Shown here: positions 44,101 to 54,193 of the stretch, piece by piece
Position numbering within the stretch: the stretch's first letter is position 1
How the letters are laid out: each line of letters starts with the position of its first letter
Assembly (NCBI GenBank): GCA_947367255.1
Contig: CANBCZ010000008.1
Span: 1-64,000, forward strand
Direction of reading: 5' to 3'
Origin: an uncultured Alistipes sp.
GTDB lineage: Bacteria; Bacteroidota; Bacteroidia; Bacteroidales; Rikenellaceae
Length of the DNA stretch: 64,000 nt
Notes under the pieces: generated by a model
Databases searched by the model: none
Told to the model about the DNA's origin: nothing
What the model saw: the letters and a program-made list of their open reading frames with translations, nothing else
Position numbers and translations under genes: made by a program

Positions 44101-44705
44101 TCTATGAGCATGTTCACGGTGCTGTGTGTGGCTCTTGGTGGGGCTCTCATACAAACGGCGATGGTACCCCTAACGGCTATGGCGTATTCGACTTTGATGG
44201 CAATACAGTCAAGGATTGGTACTACAAGGGTGTAAATGAGGGTATGAATAGTCGTGACTATCAGATTCGCCTCTATTGGGGTAACCTTAAGCTCGGTGGC
44301 GAGTATGAGCAGTTTGAGCTTACTCACGGTGAGAATGTACTGCTTGCCAATGCGTGGAATACCGATAACAAGTGGGTGCTCAAGGTCTATGAGGATGATG
44401 TATATTCAGGCACTATGACCCGTATCAGCCACTACTGCGCAGCTCCGGCTATCGGCAATCCGACTAAGCCGAGCGTCAAGTCCAGTCAGGACTGGTGGGC
44501 TATCAGCTACCATATCGGTATCTTGGGTCGTGGTCATACAGGCGGAAATCGTGCTAACCACCTCTGCGACGGCTGGAATATGTATAAGTACACACTCAAG
44601 AATAAGAATGCGAAGATCCGCGTTGAGGCTACCGACCGCTTCGGACGTACCTATACAGCAACAGATGTTATTGGCGACTATGACTATACTCTGATGGATT
44701 TGTAG
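41130..44705 (+). CDS. Composite surface lipoprotein with calcineurin-like phosphoesterase domain
   Basis: The 1191-residue protein has a lipoprotein signal (LCSIFALSC). Residues about 30-280 resemble fimbrillin-like modules (KLCVTDLAAKTTFSLRVGSG). A fibronectin-like stretch and a carbohydrate-binding-like region follow, then the phosphoesterase from about residue 700: a Pfam MetallophosN-type strand domain, the core FCLADPQCKD, GDVAYS, GNHDY, CVHIPI and GHTHYQ, and a C-terminal MetallophosC-like part (AKIRVEATDRFGRTY). The first metal motif is D-P-Q where most relatives have DxH. It is likely a surface phosphatase or phosphodiesterase; the substrate is unknown. Confidence 0.8.
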   Translation: MKRFSFIALLCSIFALSCEQSNIDNGGDVAKQITSVEATIEGGSRVSATLGSNEQMQLKWSSGDKLCVTDLAAKTTFSLRVGSGTTKGTFVGTFGTKSSAVYAAYPTSAIKIDGSRAKMTIPTEQSYSTTKGQNIEDKLQLFGTIGEDGSVVMYPVAAIVNFDIMIADDCKVYSVTMSAEKLGLAGEGVVILDSATLSSAKSNSVTLTYSQPEASPSKGGWAVVAPVDFKSSTDNITYSVVTNKGTYTFCHTPNHKLEAGEVYTIQLSIDKFTQVADKNNLKQGEFHYSGGMPIQQPEPDPDPEVDANLNVRLVRATDSTLSIGWTITAANIPYVSDIVPNLSADYSVDIEKEYKVALYRDAACTDLVYSVSKVQYNTYDNSALFKNPNVPPRFIFAGLEPSTKYFVKVFNITDGTSNATPVQMTTAAMLAHKSSVVTENATFGDLILYENFSKLVYAGDLTARAAGVSRTDRNKLQSFDGAALVGEIIPSNSGYYTIDAGAEMGLFNTMAGLIDDVCLDDWGWIGGKEDANGGSVCARPGYIKIGTSGNRAFVCTPLLKAIPADKLATLRVVFNAAPNGPHSNELANVSEKFVAVQALSGANISADNNLVTYKEVVDRVEFTLEGDRISDWREYTVTLKDVPYGSSVAIGGALEGTKSNRMEIDDIRIYIEDLVDAPEAVVAKGTITYTDGTPAVGVSVSDGFTVVQTNENGEYILTPHPDTWYIYYTIPADCQVPINSYGQPAFFTKYTPTRKQYDFKLTKLAGGKETQFSLFCLADPQCKDATHRNRFNNESIPDIKAHSAAKKIPCYGITLGDVAYSEGNRNSSGQMTYLRDHMSQKNAGIPIFQTMGNHDYTFFNETNPIAPDETSSTYNIKIQRTFETVFGPINYSFDRGDVHIVGMRDIIFNTDYDASYYSVGFLDEQYQWLKQDLALVPKDKIVILCVHIPIANSSKRNVQKVIQLLQQFKEAHIMSGHTHYQRNEPTLSGGVYEHVHGAVCGSWWGSHTNGDGTPNGYGVFDFDGNTVKDWYYKGVNEGMNSRDYQIRLYWGNLKLGGEYEQFELTHGENVLLANAWNTDNKWVLKVYEDDVYSGTMTRISHYCAAPAIGNPTKPSVKSSQDWWAISYHIGILGRGHTGGNRANHLCDGWNMYKYTLKNKNAKIRVEATDRFGRTYTATDVIGDYDYTLMDL

Positions 44706-44722
44706 TGAGCCATAACCGTAGT

Positions 44723-44767
44723 AAAACAACGAAGGATTGTACTGCTTGTACAATCCTTCGTTGTTTT
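44723..44767. terminator. Bidirectional terminator, 20-base perfect stem
   Basis: AAAACAACGAAGGATTGTAC pairs perfectly with its complement across a five-base loop. The A-tract at one end and T-tract at the other let it stop transcription from both convergent neighbours. Confidence 0.92.
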
Positions 44768-44783
44768 ATGTTCCGAGTCTCTG

Positions 44784-47231
44784 TTATCTGTAATTTGCCT
44801 TTACAAGGAACTCTACCTGTGCATTGAACTCCTCTGCGGCAAGCAGCTGCTCGAGGGTTATATGCATACGATAACGCCAATAGTGGGTCGGATTTGCCGG
44901 TACATTGATTCGCTCGGCATCAGGGTCTGCAAAACGGAGGTTGCCGTCAATAGACATCCAATCCTGCAGTGGCAGAATAGTGAGCATTGCAGGCGAAGCC
45001 AAGTGACGATTGATAATCTCGCGGCAGATCTCTGCGCTTGCATCAGCTGGAGCCTCACCCCACCACTGCATAACATTGTTGTAGTAGTGCTGTGTAGTCT
45101 CGCGGTTCTCGCGCCACCAAGCACGAATAGGGTTCATATCGTGTGTAGAGGTTGTACATACCGCTCTGTATGGGTAGTGCATAACCGCACCAAACTCTAA
45201 GCCCGTATCCTTCGGCATACGCTCAATCTCGAGCGAGAGAATCTGCTGGTTGTTCATCACCTCAGGCACGCAGTCCGGAATCATACCCAGATCCTCGCCG
45301 CAGGTGAGCATACGGGTAGTCTCGACAAGCATCGACAGACGCTGCTCGGCAATGCCCTTCCAGTAGTCGTTGTGACGACGATAGTAGAACTCGTTGTGAA
45401 TCTCTGCAAAGGCGTGCTTCTGGTCGTCGCTCAGGCGTGCAAAGCTCTGAGTATCGAACGGAGTGATGCGAGGGTAGTAGTGACCCTCAGAGTGGCGATA
45501 CTCGAGCCACAGTACATCGTCAGAGCTGTAGTCCTTAGCCACATCGCGTGCAGGATCGAAGTTGAAGCCTCTCCAACGAATCTCGTCGGCAGTGTAAGGC
45601 ATAGATGGGTTAAACTCGCCCAACAGTGCATTTACAGCATCGAGAGGCACCTCCCAGATGCGGAAGAAACCGAGGATATGGTCGATACGGTATGCGTCAA
45701 AGTACTCTGCCATCTTGCGGAAGCGGGTCTTCCACCAGCCATAGCCATCCTTTGCCATCTCCTCCCAGTTGTAGATAGGGAAGCCCCAGTTCTGACCCGT
45801 TACAGAGAAGTCATCAGGTGGAGCTCCTGCCGATGATTTCATTACAAAGAGCTCCGGCGATACCCACGCATCGACACTGATACGGCTCACACCGATAGGA
45901 ATATCACCCTTCAGGGCAACACCTACAGAGTGACCATACTCGATAGCCGCGCGCAGCTGACGGTCGAGGTGGTACTGGATAAAGCGGTAGAAATCTACGG
46001 CCTCGGCGTTCTTCTCGGCAAACTTGGCGCACTCCTTAGCGTTGTAAGTTGCATACTTGCCCCACTTGTTGAAGTCGGCAGTCTTATACTTGTCACGCAG
46101 AGCAGAGTAGACTGCATACGGAGTCAGCCAACCCTCATTTGCTGCGATAAATGCCTTGTAATCCTTGCTTGCAAGCACCTTCGCTCCACTCTCGGCAAAG
46201 AGTATGCGCAGATATTCGAACTTGCCATTCAGTGCACGCTCGTAGTCTACCTGTGGCAGTGCATTGAGCTCGGCACCAAGTGCTGCAAAACGCTCGCGGT
46301 CAGCCCTCTTCTTGAGCTTACCGGCAGCCTCGAGGTTGATATAGAGCGGGTGCAGTGCGATAGTAGAGTTGGCGTTGTAAGGGTAAGAGTCCTTCCAAGT
46401 ACGAGTCATTGTGGTGTCGTTGATAGGCAGAATCTGGATAATGTTCTGACCTGTGCGCACGCACCAGTCGGCAAGCAGCTTGAGGTCGGTAAAGTCACCT
46501 ACGCCGAAACTCTTCTCGCTGCGTAGTGAGAACATCGGAATAGCAACACCAGCGCCGCGCCAAGAAGAGTTATCTCTCAGACGCAGACCGCGGATAATGT
46601 ATGCCGCACCCTGAACACCGAAGTATGGAAGTGTACGATTTTCGCCCTCCTCCCAACGGATAACCTTGCCGCTCTTGCTGTCGATAACTACAAACTTGTA
46701 CTCGGCAGAACTCTCGGCAGTACCAATTGTAACGCTCCAAACACTGTTGCCTATGTGTACCATCTTGCGCAGGTTGTAGGTATCCCACTCGCCAAGCTGG
46801 GTTGTAGAGCCGATAAGTGCCAGAGCCTCGTTACGACGAAGGGTCGGAGCCTCTACATCGATACGCATAGCCGCAGCTGCGAGCTTCTCTGCACTCTGAA
46901 CCTCATGGGCAAAGATTGTATCGGTAAACATAGAGGTGTAGAAGGCACGATTGTGCGGACGCTCTGCCCAACAATCGTCTACGATAAGATATTTTGCATC
47001 GGCTGCAAGGGTGTAGTTGTGTCCCTCTCCCCACTCTGTGCGGATGGTGTTACCCTCGCTGTCGAGCACCTCAAAGTGGTAGCCAATGCTCTTTGCGCTC
47101 TTCGGAAGAGTGAACATAGCAACCCACTTGCTGCCCGAACAACTCATATCCACGCGCTTACCATCTGCTGTAACGAGCACCACGCGCTCGCCCCAAGCAG
47201 TACGATAATCAACATTTACTGTAATATTCAT
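44784..47231 (-). CDS. malQ: 4-alpha-glucanotransferase (GH77) with two N-terminal starch-binding domains
   Basis: MalQ moves alpha-1,4-glucan segments between malto-oligosaccharides. Two CBM20-type domains (about residues 1-110 and 125-225; LGEWDTYNLRKM in the second) precede the GH77 barrel. The nucleophile D517 lies in YRIDHILGF, the acid/base E646 in CGEDLGMIP and the stabilising D698 in STHDMNPIRAW. This layout matches the plant DPE2-like group found in Bacteroidales; 815 residues is somewhat short for it. No other maltose genes are adjacent. Confidence 0.95.
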   Translation of the reverse strand: MNITVNVDYRTAWGERVVLVTADGKRVDMSCSGSKWVAMFTLPKSAKSIGYHFEVLDSEGNTIRTEWGEGHNYTLAADAKYLIVDDCWAERPHNRAFYTSMFTDTIFAHEVQSAEKLAAAAMRIDVEAPTLRRNEALALIGSTTQLGEWDTYNLRKMVHIGNSVWSVTIGTAESSAEYKFVVIDSKSGKVIRWEEGENRTLPYFGVQGAAYIIRGLRLRDNSSWRGAGVAIPMFSLRSEKSFGVGDFTDLKLLADWCVRTGQNIIQILPINDTTMTRTWKDSYPYNANSTIALHPLYINLEAAGKLKKRADRERFAALGAELNALPQVDYERALNGKFEYLRILFAESGAKVLASKDYKAFIAANEGWLTPYAVYSALRDKYKTADFNKWGKYATYNAKECAKFAEKNAEAVDFYRFIQYHLDRQLRAAIEYGHSVGVALKGDIPIGVSRISVDAWVSPELFVMKSSAGAPPDDFSVTGQNWGFPIYNWEEMAKDGYGWWKTRFRKMAEYFDAYRIDHILGFFRIWEVPLDAVNALLGEFNPSMPYTADEIRWRGFNFDPARDVAKDYSSDDVLWLEYRHSEGHYYPRITPFDTQSFARLSDDQKHAFAEIHNEFYYRRHNDYWKGIAEQRLSMLVETTRMLTCGEDLGMIPDCVPEVMNNQQILSLEIERMPKDTGLEFGAVMHYPYRAVCTTSTHDMNPIRAWWRENRETTQHYYNNVMQWWGEAPADASAEICREIINRHLASPAMLTILPLQDWMSIDGNLRFADPDAERINVPANPTHYWRYRMHITLEQLLAAEEFNAQVEFLVKANYR

Positions 47232-47264
47232 AGTAGTTATAATTTAGTTGCATTTTCAGCTATA

Positions 47265-47272
47265 CAAATATA
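47265..47272 (-). promoter_or_regulatory. -7 element before malQ
   Basis: The minus strand reads TATATTTG, 33 bases ahead of the malQ start. Confidence 0.5.
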
Positions 47273-47365
47273 CGGATAAATATGTAGAATACCGCCTGTT
47301 GAAAACTATTTTCCAACAAACTGTAAATATTTTGCTGTGAACAGAATAAATAGGGGAGTGGTTGG

Positions 47366-48625
47366 TTACTCGGCAGTTACAAACATTTGGCGGAAATTAA
47401 TTGTAAAGCGCTTGAAAGAGAGCACAATATTGGCACCGATATATCCATACTCATCTTGCTGATACGGCAGGGCGTGGTCAGATGAGGTAATCTCGATATT
47501 TCGTGCCACTCTGCTCTTGCCACCAATTGTAAATTCGATACGCTCGGCAGTACGCACATTGTAGGTGGCTGTTCCGCCAAAGCCGTGTGCACGAGATACT
47601 CTCTCTTCGCCAACAAAAGTTACGCTATCCCCAAACTCTGACAAATAGCGGTAGTGCATCGAGCTATCGACAGCACCCGTATCGAACTGCATCTTGAGCA
47701 TAGTGCCATTAACCGCGGGGTGAATGTAGTAACTATCGGCGTGGGTCAGCGGTGTTGCATCAGCCGTTTTTTCGCTCTCAGAGGCGGGAATAGTCATCGT
47801 TTTTGCCTCCATATCGAACTGTATCTCGCCCAAAGCCTCCATAACATCCGTTCCAAGGACAAATTCAAGGCGAAATCCGCTCAAACTATCCACAGGGGTA
47901 GAGTTGTCAGGGATGACGATAAAAAGTGGATTTTTGAGCCTTATTTTGCCGATTTTAATCTTCGGTATGGTAACTACGCGACTAAACCCGTCACCACCTA
48001 CACCGGCAGTGGGCAGAGAGTCGAAAATCGGGCGGAATTTATAACGCTTGGCGCAACTCTCGGTAACTACATTGTACTTGTTTGCGCCTGTGTCGAAGAT
48101 GAATGATTCTGTGCGATTTCCAATCTCTACAGGGATGTGTATATGGCGACCGCTGCCGAGTTTCGATATGGTAAATGGCACAACAACATCTCCCTTCGGC
48201 TTCTCTACCTCTAAAGGCCTCTTGCGAGCTAATGCAGCGAAGTAGTTGTAACTCTCTCTATTTTCGACACTGCCTTCTAATAGTCGTGCAGCACTTGTGT
48301 AGTCGCCCGAGCGGTGGAGATTTGAGATTAACATACCATAGAAGTTGCCAACAGCCTCCTCTCCGATGGTTTGGTTGTGGTTATTCAGCAGCTCTTCGAT
48401 AGCCTTGTTGCTCCGGAGGTAGCGGTTGGTATGCGAACATCTGAGCGCCTCTGCCATAAGATAGATATGGTCGGGCAGAGAGTCCTTGCACCTTTGCAGA
48501 TTATGCTCAAGGTAGAGAATGTCGTTGCCATTTATTGCCGCAGCAATCCTCTCCGTTGCACTCTGTGCATAGAGCGTGTTGATAGCAAGTATTGTTGCAA
48601 ATATGGTGACGAGGGTATGTCTCAT
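47366..48625 (-). CDS. Exported retropepsin-like aspartic protease
   Basis: The 419-residue protein has a signal peptide (TLVTIFATILAINTLYAQ). Two aspartic-protease halves follow, with IFDTGANKYNVV and MQFDTGAVDSSMHY, each carrying the DTG motif, plus the flap-region GVGGDGFSR and GFGGTATYNV. It belongs to the retropepsin-like (PF13650) families common in Bacteroidota. It is probably periplasmic; its target is unknown. An rnhA gene lies 9 bases upstream, so the gene is probably part of that minus-strand transcript. Confidence 0.88.
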   Translation of the reverse strand: MRHTLVTIFATILAINTLYAQSATERIAAAINGNDILYLEHNLQRCKDSLPDHIYLMAEALRCSHTNRYLRSNKAIEELLNNHNQTIGEEAVGNFYGMLISNLHRSGDYTSAARLLEGSVENRESYNYFAALARKRPLEVEKPKGDVVVPFTISKLGSGRHIHIPVEIGNRTESFIFDTGANKYNVVTESCAKRYKFRPIFDSLPTAGVGGDGFSRVVTIPKIKIGKIRLKNPLFIVIPDNSTPVDSLSGFRLEFVLGTDVMEALGEIQFDMEAKTMTIPASESEKTADATPLTHADSYYIHPAVNGTMLKMQFDTGAVDSSMHYRYLSEFGDSVTFVGEERVSRAHGFGGTATYNVRTAERIEFTIGGKSRVARNIEITSSDHALPYQQDEYGYIGANIVLSFKRFTINFRQMFVTAE

Positions 48626-48634
48626 ATATGGCTG

Positions 48635-49096
48635 TTATTCAGGCTGATAGCCGCTGTCTTCGAGCAGATTTGTACCATTTGCAGCAGCTACGGCAAGGGT
48701 GTCGCAACGGTTGTTCTCGACAGTCTCGGCGTGTCCCTTGACCCATACAAAGCGGACATTGTGGCGGCGATAGATAGCAAGAAAACGCATCCAGAGGTCT
48801 GGGTTTTTCTTGCCTGCAAAGCCCTTCTTTGCCCAGCCGAAGACCCAGCCTTTGCTTACGGCATCGACTACATACTTTGAGTCGGAGTAGATTGTTACAT
48901 CCGAGCCGTCGAACTTTAGCGCCTCAAGGGCTACACAGACCGCCATAAGCTCCATGCGGTTGTTGGTCGTAAGGCGAAAACCTGCCGAGAGCTCCTTGCG
49001 GTGAGGTCCGCTGATAAGTACCACGCCATAACCACCTGCGCCCGGGTTGCCGAGCGAGGAGCCGTCAGTATATATTGTAATTACTGGAGCTGCCAT
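48635..49096 (-). CDS. rnhA: Ribonuclease HI
   Basis: RNase HI cuts RNA in RNA-DNA hybrids. The product is 153 residues from M1 of MAAPVITIYTDGSS. Catalytic residues are in YTDGSSLGNPGAGG, NRMELMAV, YSDSKYVV and VKGHAETVENNRCD. The start overlaps the HAD gene stop (TAATG). A longer in-frame start ten codons upstream would extend into the HAD gene and is less likely. Confidence 0.96.
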   Translation of the reverse strand: MAAPVITIYTDGSSLGNPGAGGYGVVLISGPHRKELSAGFRLTTNNRMELMAVCVALEALKFDGSDVTIYSDSKYVVDAVSKGWVFGWAKKGFAGKKNPDLWMRFLAIYRRHNVRFVWVKGHAETVENNRCDTLAVAAANGTNLLEDSGYQPE

Positions 49097-49746
49097 TATC
49101 CGAGTACAATCTTTTCCAATTCGCAAAAACTATCGATAACCCACTCGGCACCGTTATCGACAAGATCTTTCGGAGTGTCGCAACCGTAGCTTACACCGCA
49201 GCAGTGACATCCCGCACCACGCCCCATCATCATATCGAAAGTAGAATCGCCGACAGCTACAGCCTCCTCGGGGCTGACACCTGCACGACGCATAGACTCG
49301 ATGGCAATATCTGCCTCCGGTTTACCGCGCTCGACGCAATCTATACCTACGATATTGTCCAGATACGGCATAAGTCCGAGGCGATTTACCACATAGGAGA
49401 TTGCCGGAACAATGTTGTTTGAGGTGATAGAGAACTTTATGCCCTGAGCGTGCAGACGCTTGACGGTATCCAAAACGCCGTCAAAGAGTTTGATCATATC
49501 AAGACCCTCCTCTCTGTATATACTATTGTATAAGTCGGTCAGACGCTTGATATACTCGGGGTCGGTAATTCCTGTAAGCAGAGATATGCAGTTTTCAGTC
49601 GTACAACCCATATTTTGGTCGATAATCTTCCTGTCAAATGGGAGTCCGGCATTTTGACACATTTTGTCGGCGCAGTGGATAATGCTCTCAAAAGAGTTGG
49701 CAATGGTGCCGTCAAAATCGAGCATTACTAATTTTATATTACTCAT
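49096..49746 (-). CDS. HAD-family phosphatase, phosphoglycolate phosphatase-like
   Basis: The 216-residue protein starts MLDFDGTIANSFESIIHCAD after MSNIKLV, with motif I DFDGT, motif II ITSNN and the final AVGDSTFDMMMG with the metal aspartates. This is subfamily IA, and the GDSTFDMMM ending is shared with phosphoglycolate phosphatases and related enzymes. The exact substrate cannot be read from the sequence. The stop overlaps rnhA and the start overlaps the stop of the ClC channel gene, so three genes are tightly coupled. Confidence 0.82.
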   Translation of the reverse strand: MSNIKLVMLDFDGTIANSFESIIHCADKMCQNAGLPFDRKIIDQNMGCTTENCISLLTGITDPEYIKRLTDLYNSIYREEGLDMIKLFDGVLDTVKRLHAQGIKFSITSNNIVPAISYVVNRLGLMPYLDNIVGIDCVERGKPEADIAIESMRRAGVSPEEAVAVGDSTFDMMMGRGAGCHCCGVSYGCDTPKDLVDNGAEWVIDSFCELEKIVLG

Positions 49747-51557
49747 TATTGTGAAATATTTACAAGTTGTTCACGATATGCATTTAGAATCTTTGACTTC
49801 GAGATAAAGCCCTTATAGCGATTCTCCTTATCGACTACAGGGAGCATCCATGTATGGTTCTGCTCGAAGCGTGGCAATACCTCCTGAATCTGCTCCTTCT
49901 CAAGGATGCGATCAGGTGGCTGAATCATATATGTAGTGATAGGATTTCCCCACTTCTCGTGCTTGAACATATCCTCACGCAGGTCATCCAGCTGCACGAT
50001 GCCTATCAGATGACCGAAGTCGTCGATTACAGGAAAGATGTTGCGGCGTGCAGATGCGATAATAGATACCACATCGCCCAGCGTAGCCTTCTCTCTGAGG
50101 CGCACAAAGTCACTCTCCATCAACTCGTCGAGCTTGAGGAATACGAGTACCGACTGATCCTTGTCGTGCGTCAGCAGCTCACCCTTGGCTCTGAGTCGCT
50201 TGGTGTAGATAGAGTCAGGGTCGAGGTAGTAACCCACCGCAAAGGCTATACAAGCCACAATCATCAGCGGGATAAAGAGTCCGTAACCATTCGACAGCTC
50301 GGCAATAAGGAAGATCGAAGTCAGCGGAGCATTCATCACACCAGCCATCACACCCGCCATACCTACAAGGGTAAATGTTGCGATAGAGATGTTCCAACCG
50401 AAACATATCTGGCAGAAGAGTGCCAACGATGCACCGGTAAATGCGCCGACAAAGAGCGATGGCGCAAATGTTCCACCCACACCACCTGCGGCATTGGTTG
50501 TAGCGGTGGCGATAACCTTGAAGAACATTGTGGCGATAATGTATATCAGCACCACCCAATCTATATCTCTGAAGGCATAGAAGAGTGAACGCTCGAATAT
50601 AGTGTGCTTATCGCCGTGCATAAGCGATACAAACGCCTCATAACCCTCGCCATAGAGGGCAGGGAAGAGGAATATCAGCAGACCGAGAATAGTGCCGCCG
50701 ATAATCCAACGGTTTCTCTGTCTTTTGATCGAGCTTATTCGCTTGCCGATAGCGGCGTTTGCGCTTGTAAAGTAGTAGGACATAGCTCCGCAGATACATC
50801 CGAGCAGGATAAATAGCGGAATATGTTTGATTTGAAAGGCATCAGCCTGGGAGAGTGAAACAGAGATAATCGGATCCCAACCGCGCAGCACAATGGCGAG
50901 CGTCGTCGCCGTAACTGACGATATAAGCAACGGAATAACCGATGCAGAGGTGATGTCGAGCATAAGTATCTCGAGCACAAATACCACACCTGTAATCGGC
51001 GCTTTGAAGATTGCCGCCACAGCCGCACCCGCACCGCAGCAGAGCATAAGGGTAATGTTGCGGTAGTTGAGTTTTGCGAGTTTGCCGACATTCGAGCCTA
51101 TAGCCGCACCTGTAAGCACGATAGGTGCCTCGGGACCTACCGAACCACCAAATCCGATAGTTGTTGCACCGCCGACAATAGAGGTCCAGCAGTTGTGACC
51201 TGCAATTCTTGAACCGCGACTCGACATAGCATAGAGCACTCGCGTAACACCCTCGGAGATATTGTCGCGAACGATATACTTTACAAAGAGCGTGGCAAGG
51301 ACAATACCTATACCCGGATATATCAGATAGAGGACGTGGAAAGTATCGACATCGAACCAATTGACAAGGCAACTCTTAATGCCGTGCAGCAACACCTCGA
51401 AAAGATATGTGCCAAGACCGGCAAGCGCACCGACAACCACGGCGAGTATGGCGAGCATCTGTCGCTCGCTCAGTCGCTGTGTCAGTCGCAAAAACCACTT
51501 GTAGATCTTCTCTCTACCTGCCGGTTTGATATATTTCGACTCTTCGATTATCTTCAT
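49746..51557 (-). CDS. ClC chloride channel or antiporter with CBS pair
   Basis: The 603-residue membrane protein has the ClC core: GFGGSVGPEAPIVLTGAAIGS carries the selectivity loop, with gating glutamate E143 in GPEAP (aligned with the GREGP motif), then GFFNAPLTGVVF-like segments (here AIFKAPITGVVFVLE) and GGVGGTFAPSLFVGA. Two CBS domains fill the C-terminus (from about residue 470). Whether it exchanges chloride for protons or conducts passively is not decided by the sequence. It ends on the base that begins the HAD gene. Confidence 0.94.
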   Translation of the reverse strand: MKIIEESKYIKPAGREKIYKWFLRLTQRLSERQMLAILAVVVGALAGLGTYLFEVLLHGIKSCLVNWFDVDTFHVLYLIYPGIGIVLATLFVKYIVRDNISEGVTRVLYAMSSRGSRIAGHNCWTSIVGGATTIGFGGSVGPEAPIVLTGAAIGSNVGKLAKLNYRNITLMLCCGAGAAVAAIFKAPITGVVFVLEILMLDITSASVIPLLISSVTATTLAIVLRGWDPIISVSLSQADAFQIKHIPLFILLGCICGAMSYYFTSANAAIGKRISSIKRQRNRWIIGGTILGLLIFLFPALYGEGYEAFVSLMHGDKHTIFERSLFYAFRDIDWVVLIYIIATMFFKVIATATTNAAGGVGGTFAPSLFVGAFTGASLALFCQICFGWNISIATFTLVGMAGVMAGVMNAPLTSIFLIAELSNGYGLFIPLMIVACIAFAVGYYLDPDSIYTKRLRAKGELLTHDKDQSVLVFLKLDELMESDFVRLREKATLGDVVSIIASARRNIFPVIDDFGHLIGIVQLDDLREDMFKHEKWGNPITTYMIQPPDRILEKEQIQEVLPRFEQNHTWMLPVVDKENRYKGFISKSKILNAYREQLVNISQ

Positions 51558-51568
51558 TGTCTGTAGAA

Positions 51569-52699
<1,131 letters not shown>

Positions 52700-52727
52700 T
52701 CAAATGTTATTTCAAAATTGTAAACTT

Positions 52728-54023
52728 TTATCTTGCGTCAGGTTCGCATTGTGCCAAGCAGTAGTTGCGGAAATCCTCCCAGCGGTAGAACGGATAGTTG
52801 TCGCTCTTTACCGGAATACGAATATCGCGCTCGCTGTGCAACATTCGGACAAGAACATCGCCCCTCTTGTTGCGATAGAATATAAACTGAACATTTACCG
52901 ACATAGATGTTATGCGGCTGTCGCACCATACCTCGGGCAGACGCTCAATCTCGGCAAAAGATACTCTGCCGTCACAACCCTCGGCGTGCATAATTGCCAG
53001 CAACGGAATTACCGCCGAGTCGTGTCCGAAGCGCAGTGTAGCCACCTCACCGGGTGTCTTGCCTGCAATTACCGCATCGGCACGCTCGATAATGTCGCGC
53101 AACAACAACTTTCCGTCCTGATTGCGAATATCTCCGAAGTCGATTGACGGACCATAGGTCAGGTAGCGACGAATATTGAACAGATGCCACATCTTGTAGC
53201 GCTCCTCCTCGGTAAATATATCGTGTAACTCCGGCAGGTTGTCGAAGTTCTGAACAATCATCGCAAGGTCGTGCATATTACCCATAAAGAGGTGGGTGTC
53301 GGTGCTGTTGTAGACAGTGCGAATCAACTTCTCTGCATAGTCGTAGTCGTTGAACAGACGGCAGATAAACGCCTTGTCGTCGGTCTGCTCTTGCTGATAC
53401 TGCTTTGCCATCTTGCGCGCAGTCTTGTAGAATGTGTCCATATTCTTCTCAGGGCGAGTGATATGGATGTCGTGCGCACTTGCATAGCGAGTAATCTCGA
53501 GCTGCGGATGTATCTCCTTCAGGCGCTCGGTAAATGCCGCCATACTGATAACGCTGCGTACAGATGGCGAAGAGAAGCAGGTTATGTGGTTGCCATTGCG
53601 CTTTGAGAATACCTCTGGGTAGATTGTCGCCATACGCTCGGCAATACCCTTGTGCTCGCGCTCGCCTCGTGGAGAGAGGTCGCCTGCTCGCATATGAGCA
53701 TCATCAGCAATTGTGCGTACACGACCCATAAGGTCCTTGCCAAGCTCGGTCAGTTTGCCATCTTTGTATGCCTGCTCGAGAAGCAGTGCCGGCTGGTCGT
53801 ACTTCTCCTGTGCGGTCTGGTAGCGTGAACCGTGACGACCGTAGTGAGAGATATAGAACGGTTTGTATCCCTTTGGTGCATCGACAACCTTCTGCTCGGT
53901 AACCATATAGGCGGTGTAGATACCTCCTGCCAAGTTAGGATTGGCAGCAATCTGCTCGCGAATACTTTGAGCCATAGCCGAAGAGGTAATGACGAGCGCA
54001 AAGATGATAAGAAGACGTTTCAT
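52728..54023 (-). CDS. Histidine acid phosphatase, MINPP-like
   Basis: The 431-residue protein has a signal peptide (LLIIFALVITSSAMAQ). The phosphohistidine motif is ISHYGRHGSRYQT (RHGxR), and the proton-donor pair is in LRFGHDSAVIPLLAIM (HD). Related secreted enzymes from gut Bacteroides release phosphate from inositol hexakisphosphate, so a phytase role is possible, but this is inferred from family. It is divergent from oxyR and has its own consensus promoter. Confidence 0.88.
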   Translation of the reverse strand: MKRLLIIFALVITSSAMAQSIREQIAANPNLAGGIYTAYMVTEQKVVDAPKGYKPFYISHYGRHGSRYQTAQEKYDQPALLLEQAYKDGKLTELGKDLMGRVRTIADDAHMRAGDLSPRGEREHKGIAERMATIYPEVFSKRNGNHITCFSSPSVRSVISMAAFTERLKEIHPQLEITRYASAHDIHITRPEKNMDTFYKTARKMAKQYQQEQTDDKAFICRLFNDYDYAEKLIRTVYNSTDTHLFMGNMHDLAMIVQNFDNLPELHDIFTEEERYKMWHLFNIRRYLTYGPSIDFGDIRNQDGKLLLRDIIERADAVIAGKTPGEVATLRFGHDSAVIPLLAIMHAEGCDGRVSFAEIERLPEVWCDSRITSMSVNVQFIFYRNKRGDVLVRMLHSERDIRIPVKSDNYPFYRWEDFRNYCLAQCEPDAR

Positions 54024-54059
54024 AGTTAGGTTTGAGTTACTTGTGTTTCTATTAAGCTA

Positions 54060-54090
54060 CAAAAGTATAGATTTATTTCCGTTTTGCAAA
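54060..54090 (-). promoter_or_regulatory. Promoter of the histidine acid phosphatase gene
   Basis: The minus strand reads TTTG, 19 bases, then TACTTTTG, a full consensus match. It lies back to back with the oxyR promoter at 54140-54170. Confidence 0.8.
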
Positions 54091-54139
54091 GCAAAATGGA
54101 ACAAAGCTGCGTTGCGGAGCGAAAAAAATGGATGGAGAG

Positions 54140-54170
54140 TTGTTAATCATAAATTATTTTTATACCTTTG
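54140..54170 (+). promoter_or_regulatory. Promoter of oxyR
   Basis: GTTG (TTG at 54140-54142), 20 bases, then TACCTTTG (54163-54170). The ATG at 54194 is 23 bases downstream. Confidence 0.65.
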
Positions 54171-54193
54171 TTGGGAATAATAAGTATTGCACT

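Noticed and set aside
49746..51557. ClC protein lacking the gating glutamate
   Set aside because: At first GSVGP looked like a GREGP with V for E. Aligning by GAAIG shows GPEAP is the equivalent motif, with glutamate E143 in place.
54128..54193. Longer OxyR with 22 extra N-terminal residues
   Set aside because: The upstream ATG lies before the promoter element at 54163-54170; the HTH begins at 54194.
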